Shown here: positions 1 through 10,629 of the stretch, one piece after another | Layout: each line of letters opens with the position of its first letter | Numbering within the stretch: position 1 is the stretch's first letter | Assembly (NCBI GenBank): GCA_015680685.1 | Contig: MNCI01010443.1 | Coordinates: 1,370,877-1,434,876, forward strand | Origin: Gnetum montanum | Lineage: Eukaryota > Streptophyta > Gnetopsida > Gnetales > Gnetaceae | Length of the DNA: 64,000 nt | Direction: 5' to 3' | Program-made: the position numbers and the translations under genes | The notes under the pieces: model-generated | What the model saw: the letters and a program-made list of their open reading frames with translations, nothing else | Told to the model about the DNA's origin: nothing | Database searches by the model: none

Positions 1-3000
1 GGGGGGGTCGTCCATCGACATACTATCAAACATGTGGTCAAACTCACTAGCATTAAGTTGTAGCTACCCTTCTTCTAGCTGACTCAAGAACATGGCAGCA
101 TCCTCCACGTTCATCTGCTCCTTCGACACCGAACTACATTCAACGAAGGGATCATCGTCAAAGGCCTCTTTTTGGTTGACAAGGGCCTCTTCTTTATTCA
201 CTGAGGCCCTTCTTTCTAGGACACTAACCTCTTTCTCATCAGTAGGAGTGTCCTCCTCATTGGTAGGAATGTCCTCATCATCAACAGGAGTGTTCTCCTC
301 ATTGACGGGAGCCCTTTCCTCTATGGGTAGGGCCCTTGCATCTTTATTAGTCACCTCTATTTTAGGGGCCATCACCTCTTCTTCACCTTCTTTTTCTTCT
401 TCTTCCTCTACTAGTAAAGCCTAGTCACATTAGGTGAAAGTATACTAACTTGAAACAAATGCTATATTGTGCTATGCTACCTAGCGTAGCACAATGTAGT
501 GAACATGAATCAAACAAGACAAAAAATAAAAAGAGGAAGTGTTTACCAATGGGAGGCTGCATTCTATGAATCTTGAACTGCAGTTTCTACCCCCCTTGTT
601 CATCTATACAGGGAGGCTCCTTAGCCAGGAGAGACCTCTTACGCTGCAACTTACTTCCCACCATCTCTGCAATGAGGCATTTCCCCTTTGACATGTTGCC
701 CATGGTAGCAGGGGATGCCTCTCCTAGGTTTTCTTAGCCATAGAAGTTGTGTGCCACTCGATCCCTGGTCGTCATTGAAAATAATTTCCCAATAGCTTCT
801 GGGGAATCCTAGGATCAAGTGGTACAGAAGACTTGGCAAATACATGGTTTGGAAATCTAGTTGCGATTTTGTAGCATCCAAACTCCATTCTCATGGACTA
901 CCAAGAATTCCATGAAGTGCCATAGGTAGGCTACAAAGAAGGCATGATGCACATTGAAATGGGATTTAGGCTTCTTACGAAGCTTGACCATTTTAGCCTA
1001 CAGACCTTTGCAGAGATGCTTACCCTAATTGTAATAGGCCCCCTCTTCCATAACTTCTCTCATTATCCAAGCTTGCTCGATCCCAATGATTCTTCTTTGG
1101 GAGAGTAGCTTGGGGAAAGCAAGGGCATGGAAGAGCGGGTAAACCGTTTTGGCCACTTTTAGCTTGGCCTTTTCAAGGTGGATCCCCTTTTGATCCTTTG
1201 TCGTCCCTAGCCACTCCTCAATGTCCCCCTAATGGTTTGCCTCCCTTTTGATCTTTTCCTTCATGGGGACACCATCAACAGGGATACCAAAGAGATCTGC
1301 AAATAGTTGGTTGTTAATCTCAAGCACCACTAGCACACCATGGACACGTGTGCAGAAGCGGTGTGCTCTTTTAAAAAAGGAGTTAGCTAGGGCAAGCATT
1401 TCGGTAGTGGGGACGCTTGGGTTGATGGCCAAGAATAACTCCATGAGCTTAGCATCCTGAAGGTGGTTGATGAGTGATTCTAGGGCCTCATTGTAGAGCC
1501 AGTGTTGGGTCTCTTCCACCTCCCCATACTTGAAGTAGATGTTGGCCTCGTTATGCCCAGAGGTGATCATGGTGACCTCCTGGGATTTCTTTGCCACTAT
1601 AGCAGTTTGCAAAAAATTTAAACAAAACAACACAAAATAAAAACAAAAAAAGAAAAAGAAAAAATGAAACAATACTCAAACATGCAAACATAAAAATTCA
1701 CAATCTAGCATACCAGGTTTGAATGGCGACGAAAACAGTGGAAGATCCACCAATACATCTTCAATGGTGATCAGCCTAAGGGATGTCCAATCCCTATTTA
1801 GCCAACCAACTTCCTTGCACTTCTTGTAAAACTGAAAGTACGAGGTTGGATAGGTTTTGTACACACCCCCGCATTGGCCTATCACATCAACGCACACATT
1901 CCCAGTGGAGGAAAACTCCCGCAGGGCCATCTGTGCCAAAGCCAAGGAATCAATATCACCACAAAGCCCATTCTTGTTGATATAAAACCTGGTAACACAT
2001 AAAAACACAAAAGGAAAGCACATGCACTATTAACATTATTGGCTAGCGTAGCATGCATTACATAACATGACAAAATACACTTACAGAACTCACCCGTCGG
2101 CAAAATACATGGTTCCTGGTGAGTTCTGAAAATAGGTGCCCATATGACGGGCAATGAACAACATGTTATACGGGTGATAGCAATTATACTCAGGCATTTC
2201 TCAGATGCAACTCAAATGCCTTAAGCTTTTTGGACACTAATCGGACCCTTCTGCTTGGTTACCCCTGATTGCCCTATCAGTCAAAAATCTCAGAATGCCC
2301 TAGTTAGCCCTGGGCAATAGCATTTCTGTGATTGCAGTTGCTATCTTTTTAGACAAGTGTGACCAAACAATCAAACTAAAGTACTAGAGGAGGAACTATA
2401 GGAATTCTTGTGTGCCTTCCCGGAACCAGATCACATGTCGTTCCACATGTGCATGGGGTGGAGGAACATTGGCCACTAGTTCGCTTAGGTAGCATAGGAC
2501 ACCAACAATTTCCAAGATAATCAAAATGGACTTTAACATCACCCTACACAACACAATGGCAAACATTAGCAGTATGTTCAAGTGGAGTTTGCATGTAGCG
2601 TAGCATCTTTATCTATTTGCAAATAGCATAGCATAACCCTTTCTTTGCATGTAGCGTAGCATAAGCCCCCAGTTGCAATTTTTTTTATTTTAAAAAAGAG
2701 AGAACAAAATTCAATGCTACAAGAAACATAATGAAATAACACTTGTAGCATAGTAGGGCCATCAAGCATCACACAACGTAGCAATACTAGTTGTGCCTTA
2801 TAGTGACTATCACATGACACACATAACAAACATACAAGCATAACAATATAACAAATTTAAAACTAAGGTAGATTCACTGAAAGAACCATGCGATCAATAG
2901 TGTAGCAACATGATATTATCGATGCATTGGTCTAAAGGTCTTACAACACACTGGCCTAGTGTAGGAAATAATTATTAAATACGAATTTCAAATGAGAAAT

Positions 3001-3496
3001 AATTTAATATGCTACTACCATACAAAATGATTAGTGCTATGCATCGTTAAACACACGTTACATTGTCAAATCTCACAAATGGCCAAACCCTCCTGAGGGT
3101 CGTATGCTATGCTATTCACATGCTAGGTTTCCAGGATCACCTAAACCTCTACAGCAACATAGTCAAAATAATGGCAGTCTAGGAAATACTGCATGCAACC
3201 TTAGTGTAGCATCCACACACCTATCGCAGCTGAATCAGCAATAGTGGTGGTGTAACGGTCAAAATGGCAATCAAAATGGTGACAAAAGATGTGGATTTCA
3301 TTTCAAAAAAAAAAAAAAAACAAACGAGAAGAAACAACAATAGAAACCTAGAAAGCAAGGGTAGCATAGCAACTTACCAAGCCAACAGAGTCTCCTCTCT
3401 CACTGCGATGCATGCCTATGATAGACACCCCACGGTGTCTTTCACCTCATCTACCTTGGTGAGTACTCAGTGCTTATATTCTCCTTTAGGTGCCAT
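1..3496 (-). pseudogene. Antisense multi-exon gene of element A (exons 1-5, 3' part outside window)
   Basis: This gene is read opposite to the pol of the same element. Exons seen by GT-AG borders and by alignment to the copies in elements B and C are exon 1 at 3,496-3,378 (119 bases, ATG at 3,496), exon 2 at 2,543-2,094 (450), exon 3 at 1,988-1,714 (275), exon 4 at 1,596-547 (1,050) and exon 5 from 420 down to about 64. Intron 1 (3,377-2,544) is non-coding and holds a few TAGCGTAGCA words. Exons 2-3 resemble an FCP1/NIF-type phosphatase-fold domain; the expected catalytic aspartate motif reads LEIVG. Exon 4 contains 'FADLFGIP', weakly like the domain of plant transposon proteins that has a '..LFGLP' core. 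Exon 5 is acidic and repetitive. Stops interrupt exons 1, 2 and 4, so this copy is dead. Exon structure is seen; the family assignment is inference. Confidence 0.7.
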
Positions 3497-3630
3497 CGTC
3501 TCAATTGCAAACTCTCTGTTAATCGCTACGCTAAATCACCTTGCTCTTTATCAGTACAACTACTCTACGCTCTGGATGTGGGCTCTATGCTCTTATGATG
3601 AAAATGATGAGTTTATCAAGGGTAAACCCC

Positions 3631-3640
3631 TATTTATAGC
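3631..3640 (-). promoter_or_regulatory. TATA box of the antisense gene in element A
   Basis: The minus strand reads GCTATAAATA, about 135 bases before the exon 1 ATG at 3,496. The copy in element C has a TATA-like box about 125 bases before its equivalent ATG, so the placement is shared. Confidence 0.5.
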
Positions 3641-3769
3641 CAACGCGGTGAGATGAACTTGCCATTTTCATGCCCTGATTAATGTGGGATGCTTCGTACA
3701 GCGTAGCACTCTTGCCATAGCGTAGCATCACTATTTGCATTGTAGCAAGTGGGCCTAATCAAGAATTTT

Positions 3770-4015
3770 GTCCCACCTTAAACTAGCAACTTACCTTTGC
3801 AAGAATAACCTATTAGCATTTCACAAAAACCTTAAACTAATAGCTTTGACTTAAAAACCTAACAAGTTAGCGGTCTACAAAGACGTGAAACTAACACTTA
3901 CAACTTACAATTTAACCAAGTTAGTGGTTCGCAAAGACCTTAACTAGCTATTTTATGCTAGAAATCTACATCTTGGAGGTCCGTTATGACCTTAAATTAG
4001 CATCTTGCAAACTTT
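3770..4015 (+). repeat. Degenerate TTAAACTAG minisatellite before pol of element A
   Basis: Several imperfect copies of a 'ccttaaactagca' unit, spaced roughly 40-60 bases. The same core occurs in the spacer of B, C, D and E and again behind pol in each element. Confidence 0.6.
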
Positions 4016-4146
4016 ATATCATAGTTATCTATTATTTCAATTGTTTCATATCTCATTGTTGCTTTGCAAATTTTTACTATGTGCTATTGCTACAAACAGG
4101 TATCACTTGACTTGGCTTTTATCTTATTATGGTAGGATGAGTAAGA

Positions 4147-7100
4147 ATGGCCAGGAATTGCAATTTATCTTTGCTTCTAGCCTTGACAGGCCCACATGGT
4201 GTGCTTACAAGACAATTAAACCTAGAGTCAATAGACTAGGAATTATCCACTGATAGCATTGTGGAGTCCTTAGAAGCATTCCTAGACTAGCCCGAACATC
4301 TAGTTCAAGCCTTAGATTTAGGGGCCAGGGAGGTAACTGAAGACCCTCTCATTGAAATTCTTGTGACTACATCCAAGGGGAAAATAAAAATGTTAAAACT
4401 TAACTCCCTCCTAGATTTACAAATGCATAAAGACATAGCCAAGATCCTTCAAGATAATATCGAGGTATTCGCATGGTCCTATAATGACATGCCGGGCCTA
4501 CATCTGAGACTTATATAGCATAACATTGTCTTAGACTTGCGTATGAAGGCAATTAAACAAAAGGCTCAAAAGGTTAAGCTAGAGATAGCACTGACCTTAC
4601 TTGATGAAATCACTAAGTTGTATTAGGCTGGTTTCATTTGGGCAGTTGATTACTCAGAATGGGTGTCAAACATCATTGTAGTTTTTAAGAAAATGGAAGG
4701 AATATGAATCTATATAGACTTTCGGGATCTGAACAAAGCAATGATCAAAGATGACTTCCCACTGCCGAGTATTGATCAACTAATCAACACTACAATTGGT
4801 CACACTCTACTATCCTTTATGGATGATTTTTCAGCTATAATCAAATTTGTATAAATCTAGAGCATCAGCTAACAACTACTTTCATGAACCCATGGGGTAC
4901 CTTCTATTACACTATGATGCCATTTGGACTTAAAAATGCTAGAGCGACCTACCAAAGATCCATGACGTACATCTTTAGTGACTACATCCTAGAAACACTA
5001 AACGATTATGTGGATGACATAGTAGTCAAATCTACAGAGGTTGTTGATCATCCCAATGATCTAGGTGTAGTTCTCAAATTCTTCCATATGCATGACTTAC
5101 GCCTTAATCCAAATAAGTATGTCTTTGGGGTAAAAACCAAGCGTATGCTAGGGTTTGTAGTTTCGGAGGCTAGGATACGAGTGGACCCTGACAAAGTTAA
5201 GGCCATCATTAATCTAGCACCCCCTACCAACCTTAAAGAATTGCATGGGTTGCAAGGTAGGGTATAGTTCATTAGAAGATTTATAGTAAGGTTGACTGAC
5301 AAGTTACATCCCATGCAACACTTACTAAAGAAAGGGGTTAACTTTGAATGACAACATAATGCCAACAAGCCTTCGATGACTTGAAGAAAGAGCTTTTACA
5401 TCTCCTGATTGTTTACCCACCACAGAGGGATAAGCCTTTCTACATCTACCTTGCTACCTCGGACACGTCTATCATAGTGTTGTTGTGCCAAAAAAGAGAG
5501 GACAGCTATGAAACCCCAATCTATTACTTGAGCCACGTGTTGATATCATATCAAGCCAAATACAATGAGGTGGAAAGAAATTTCTTAGCCCTAGTGTTTG
5601 CGTTAAAAAAGTGGAGGCATTATCTATTCCGTAGTCAAGTGAACATCATATGCAAAAGCAACATACTTCGGGCTATCACAAACAACTTGTATGAATGTAG
5701 CAGGATAGCCTGATAGAAAGCAATAATAGTGGAGTTTGATTTACATTATGAGACCCAATCGTCAACAAAAGGTTAAGCGATAGCTATGTAGCTTGCGACC
5801 TCACCTGTTGATGATAAGGCAATCATAGAACCTGAATTCCTTGATGAACACGTTAGTAATATTAATCTCGTACCATTGCATTTCAAGGTAACTTTACACT
5901 TTGACGATGCCTCAACTACATGAGGTGGTAGTGCTGCCGTTGTCATTTCATTCCCCTCAGGGAACATGCAACCCTTCGCTTATCACTTCGCATTCCTTTG
6001 TATGAATAATTTGGCTAAGTACAAAGGACTCCCTAGAGGCCTCTTAGTGGCCCAACAATTAAAAATTTAACATTTAATAATTCGAGGCGACTCCCAACTT
6101 GTTGTCAATCAAATCATTGAGGTCTATGCCTGAAAAGCTACTTACCTGCAACCCTATTGCGACCTAGCAAAAAGTTTGTTCAGATAGTTTGTCACAACAG
6201 ATGTCCAACATGTGCCATGCAACGAAAATACCATAGCAAATGCCTTGGCCATGCTAGCATTAAATGTGCCATCACACCTGTTCACAACCTTTCCCACATC
6301 GATAATCGAGTGTATGGAGCCTATCACTCAAGTGGTACACGTAGCCTCTATAAGCACTGCCAATGCCCAAGAGTGGTAAGCCAACATTAAAGCCTATCTA
6401 CAACATGGCGAACCCCCACGCAGTTTGACATCTACCCAAAGGAATGCGATCAGGAAGCATGCTCGACAATATGTACTTATGGGAGATAATATCTTGTACA
6501 AATGCTCCTTTGACAAGATATTGTTAGCATGTGTAAATGAAGAACAAGAGCAAAAAATCATCAATGAAGTTGATGAAGGACTATGCGGTGGACACATAGC
6601 CCCTAGGCACATGGAAGAAAAAATTAGATGCCTAGGGTATTATTGGCCTCACATGGAATGAGATTGCCTTGCCAAGGTTAAGACTTGTGACACGTGCTAA
6701 CAATATGCAAATCTTATACATATTTCACCTATTGAGTTGCCTCCTCCATAGATCACATGGCCATTCCAATGATGGGGACTAGAAATTATAGGACCTATCA
6801 CACCTAAGTCTTCCGTAGGTCATAGCTTCATCATCACCGCCACTGAGTACTTTACAAAGTGGGTAGAGGTTATCCCCCTTAGGAAGACTACATATCAATA
6901 GGTTTGTTACTTTATATTGGATAACATAGTGATAAGGTTTGGTCTTCCCATGACTATTGTGATTGACAACGGGCCACAGTTTAGTAGTGTGGACACCAAA
7001 ACCTTATGTAACAACCTTGGCATTAGGCAATCTTTCTTGTCACCATATTACTCATAGGAAAATGGATAGGCAGAAGCTAAAAACAAAGCCATCATCAACT

Positions 7101-7615
7101 TGCTCAAGAAAATGCTTAGCAATAGCAAGAGGTAATAGCATGAGAAAATCCTCTATGTTCTATGGGCTTACAGAATGACATGTAGAACAACAATAGGTAA
7201 AACTCCTTATAGCCTTGTTTATGGATCTAAAGAGATATTACCTCTTGAGTTGTAGGTACCGTCATTTCAAATGATCCTATCAGACATTGTGAACAAAGCC
7301 CAAAACAACGAGTTGAGGATCATCGACCTCGACTCCATAGAGGAGGAGTGTGCACAAACAGTTGGCCGCATTGAGTGATATCAAGATAGGAAATGGCAGA
7401 AGCATCATGCAAATCTATATCAATGACTAATAGAAAAGGGGGACCTAGTCCTCAAAGCTGTGCATGAACATGCAAACAAGTTTTTAGCGAATTGGGAATG
7501 ACCATTCGTAGTCACAAAAGCCTATGAGAACGGAGCCTTCAAGCTGGCAGACATGGATGGTAGAGAGTTCACAAATCCCATAAAACACCTGTACTTGAAG
7601 CCATACTACATTTGA
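4147..7615 (+). pseudogene. pol: Degenerate Ty3/Gypsy (Tat-type) pol of element A: RT, RNase H, second RNase H, integrase
   Basis: The start ATG at 4,147 lies 11 bases after a splice-acceptor-like AG (4,134-4,135), as in C, D and E. Reverse transcriptase follows, with a region near 4,700 reading FRDLN and the catalytic YVDD near 5,010. The first RNase H begins near 5,430 (FYIYLATSD). The second RNase H-like domain begins near 5,900 (HFDDAST, then GDSQLVVNQ near 6,090), and this duplication marks the Tat clade. Integrase follows, with a zinc-finger region near 6,640-6,700, the IDNGPQF motif near 6,965 (expected TDNGPQF) and a C-terminal NWE..F region near 7,490. More than twenty in-frame stops and at least two frameshifts (near 4,835 and 5,355) break it. 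Almost all stops are at codons expected to be CAG, CAA, CGA or TGG. Not functional. Confidence 0.9.
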
Positions 7616-7617
7616 GG

Positions 7618-8070
7618 TAGAAGAAAGGTAAGCATTCATAGTCTGCCATGACTATAAATTGGCATAGGTAGTCTGCTATGACTATAAACTGCCATAGGAA
7701 GTTTGCTACGACTATAAACTTGCATTCATAGTCTGCCATAACTATAAATTTGCATAGAAAATTTGCCAAGACTATAAACTGGCATAGACAATCTTCCAAG
7801 ACTATAAACTAGCACAAAATATCTTCCATGATGTTAAACTAGCATAGATGATTAGCTACGACCTTAAATTAGCCCATCCACCATCCACTATGATGATAAA
7901 CTAGCACAGTGATTTGCTAGTACCTTAAACTAGCACAACGGTCTGCTAGGACCTTAAACTAACATAGTAGTTTGCTAGGACCTTAAACTAGCACATCACG
8001 GTCTATTGGGACCTTAAACTAGTACATCTGATGATCTACTTGGACCTTCAACAAGGTTTGTGGCACACCA
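7618..8070 (+). repeat. Minisatellite behind pol of element A
   Basis: About twelve imperfect units of 30-40 bases with the core 'gactataaactggcatag', starting directly behind the pol stop. The unit drifts from 'actataaact' to 'accttaaact' along the array. Confidence 0.85.
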
Positions 8071-9373
8071 TCCTTAGCGTGCATCTGTGACCCTACAAGT
8101 AGGTGAGCGCACCTTGTGCTAACATGGGGTGAGACGTTGCAATTCTAGAATGCAGTTCATGATGCCAAGAAAACACTCTCTAGAATATATGCAATGCCAT
8201 TGCCCCTGGCATCTTACTAATCCTCTAGAGATGTCATCTGACATCTTGCTAACCTTCTGGAGCTACCTCTACAACTGTCCATTGCCCTGGCAGTAGCTTT
8301 TGTGGTTAGCACGTACCGCTAGAGTTCCAGCACTATTGTGGCCTAGTCACAAAGTTGCTACTCTCTATCCCTTGCTCTTATTTAGGCTCAAAAGATGTTC
8401 AGCTGTTAAGCCTCTTTGCTTACAGTTGAACTGCATGATGTTTGCCTTGGGCAGGGATTCCTAAACACTCGCATCACTATAACTCCTAGCCTCCTCAGTG
8501 TCAACCTCTCCAAGCTGATGCTACCAAAACTGCTACTAGCCTTTCTGGTTTGGACGTCGCATGCCTCAACAACAATGTCCATTGCTCTAGTAGTGTCCAA
8601 AGCAAGCAAGACCTTTGCCTTTGTATTTCTTGATGGTTGTTTCTTCTGGTTTGCTCTCTATTGTGTTTGTAAGGTACCTACTAGAGGGGTGTCGATGAAA
8701 GGTGCGTCTCGCTAGGGTGGAAGGACACTACATCATTCCAAGGTAGTCATATTGACTAGCTTGGCTACTTGGGAGTGCACATCCTATCTCCCCCTTAACC
8801 TCCTTTACCTCATCTATTACACTTGCAATTCTCCTTCTCACATCTCTTTTTACGAACTTTCCTGATGCCTGTAAATCCTTTCCATATGCTTAACCGCAAA
8901 GTCCATGACATGTGTAATGTAGCTCGTCACATGGGAAGCATTTGTAGGTAGGTTAAAGCCCCAAGAAAATGTAACACAGCTCATCCTAGGGAGGAAACAC
9001 CTAGCCTACAACAAAGAGGTTTACAAATGAATGTGGGAAAATAGCAAAAGAAAAGCATAAAAGAGTAAAAGCTTAAAAGAAAAAAAGAAGAAAACATTCC
9101 CAAAAAAATGGCACATCAGTTGTTTTGCAATGACCATCTCTAAGCATTCCGAATAGAGGTCAGAAGCCTACAAAAGAAAGATGCCCATGCATATTGACTC
9201 CCTCACAAGCACTCCGATGAGGGACGACACTATGCTACATCTCTCCCTTATTAAAACTGTCCCTGTAGATCCAACCTTTCCCCTTTCCCTACATGACTAT
9301 CCTAGCACTCTTAAGCATAGCTAAGCAACATATGGGTGATTACTGAAGAGTGATGTTAGAATCTTGTCTTTCA
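8071..9373 (+). other. 3' non-coding region of element A
   Basis: No convincing gene. It holds a block near 8,660-8,715 (TTGTGTTTGTAAGG followed by a short reading frame) that is also found in B near 20,885 and in E near 62,865. I see no clear polypurine tract before the presumed LTR start. Confidence 0.6.
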
Positions 9374-9450
9374 TGGTGTTTCATATTCTTTGTTTGTGTC
9401 TCTCGAGCTCGTCCTCTAGATGTCAACAAAGAGGGGCCAATGAAACACCA
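9374..9450 (+). promoter_or_regulatory. Conserved hairpin at LTR start, element A copy
   Basis: The outer arms are TGGTGTTT and AAACACCA. In this copy the inner arm is partly decayed (CTTTGTTTGTGTCT against AGATGTCAACAAAG). Confidence 0.6.
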
Positions 9451-10311
9451 TAAAATTTTAGGACTCTCATGTTCCAGTAGAGTCTTGAAACTTAGGAAGG
9501 GATTTCCACAAGTGTAGCATCATGATAGTTCACACTGAGGGTCCAATCTAGCAAGTTTTCTACTTCCGAGATTGGCAGGCTCGTCAAACTTTCCAACCTG
9601 TCCAAATGGATAGTTGTCCTGGCTGACAATCTACATAGAGATCATGCCTAGACTTCATTTCTTCTTGCATTGTTACCACACTAGATTCCAGTATGTGCAA
9701 TTTTGACAACATGGTTAAAGCGTAGCAAAGTTTGCAACTAGCATAGCATGCCTACATGGTACCATCATGTTTGCATGGTGTGGGGTCCAATACATGTGGC
9801 ATCCTGGCCTCATTTCTCACTTGCTCCTGGCCCTATAAATACCCTGGCAAACAACGCTCAAAGGGTTGGCTTTTTAATCAGAAGAATTGGTATGTTTTCA
9901 TTAACAAGAGTAGTTGGCTTGTTGGCATTCGGCATTGACTAGCATAGTTGGCATTTTCTCTTGGGCACTCTAGTCACTCTTGATTCCTCTATGCACCTCT
10001 GGCATTGTATAACTTGTTGTACATCTTTCAAACAAGGCAAAGAATCAAGGCTGCGATCTTGAAGTAGTGCATTCTCTCACTTCAATTTGCTTTACATTTC
10101 TATTTATTATCATCGTATTTTGCATCATTTTCATCCTACTACATTTAATAATCATCATATTACGTTACAAGCACCGATTTCGAAGTAAATGTCTACGAAA
10201 GTATAAGTCACACCTATTAAGTTCCTGTTTGATCGACAAGACCACTCAGGGCACCCTGAATCCATTTTTTCTAGCACGGCCCTCATGCAGATCCAAGGTT
10301 AAACTATTTCA
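9374..10311 (+). mobile_element. 3' LTR of element A
   Basis: It begins at TGGTGTTT, the first arm of a hairpin shared by the LTR starts of B, E and G. It ends at ATTTCA, where homology to the end of the C LTR stops. A TATA box in the conserved context CCCTATAAATACCCT lies at 9,831-9,845. The sequence just beyond 10,311 belongs to element B, so A appears to be inserted into B. The left LTR and target-site duplication are outside the window. The exact start is inferred from the hairpin. Confidence 0.65.
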
Positions 10312-10364
10312 CCTAGTAACCTCTCGATGTTCCAACCACCAATGTTTTTGGTCACTATAGTCTC

Positions 10365-10475
10365 ATGGCCGAAAAGGCCTTAAACTAGTGTATGACTTGC
10401 CATGGCCTAAAACTATCAAAGTATTATGTACATGTGCGGCCCAAAATGGCCTAAAACTAGCAATCGGATTATCAA
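10365..10475 (+). repeat. GGCC-containing minisatellite of element B
   Basis: Three copies of a unit close to 'ggcccaaaatggcctaaaactag'. The same unit sits on the minus strand at 49,815-50,030 in element C, between protease and the antisense gene. This places the left edge of B's visible part at the same point of the element. Confidence 0.7.
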
Positions 10476-10629
10476 TCACATCATCCATGAAACACAACAA
10501 ATAAATACAAAATTCTATTCAACATACACTCCACATGGAAAAATTTCTACACCATTTCATAAAAAATATATAACACATTGTAAAAATATCGTAAAATACA
10601 AAAATATCCAATGATAGGGCTACATCAAG

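Noticed and set aside
92-424. Serine-rich plus-strand frame of 110 codons
   Set aside because: It is the shadow of the acidic repeat of antisense exon 5 on the other strand.
8406-8715. 99-codon frame in A's 3' region
   Set aside because: Not conserved in B or E except for the short acceptor-like block near 8,660.
10067-10360. Hydrophobic 97-codon frame at the end of A's LTR
   Set aside because: It runs across the LTR end into element B and is not kept in the C LTR.
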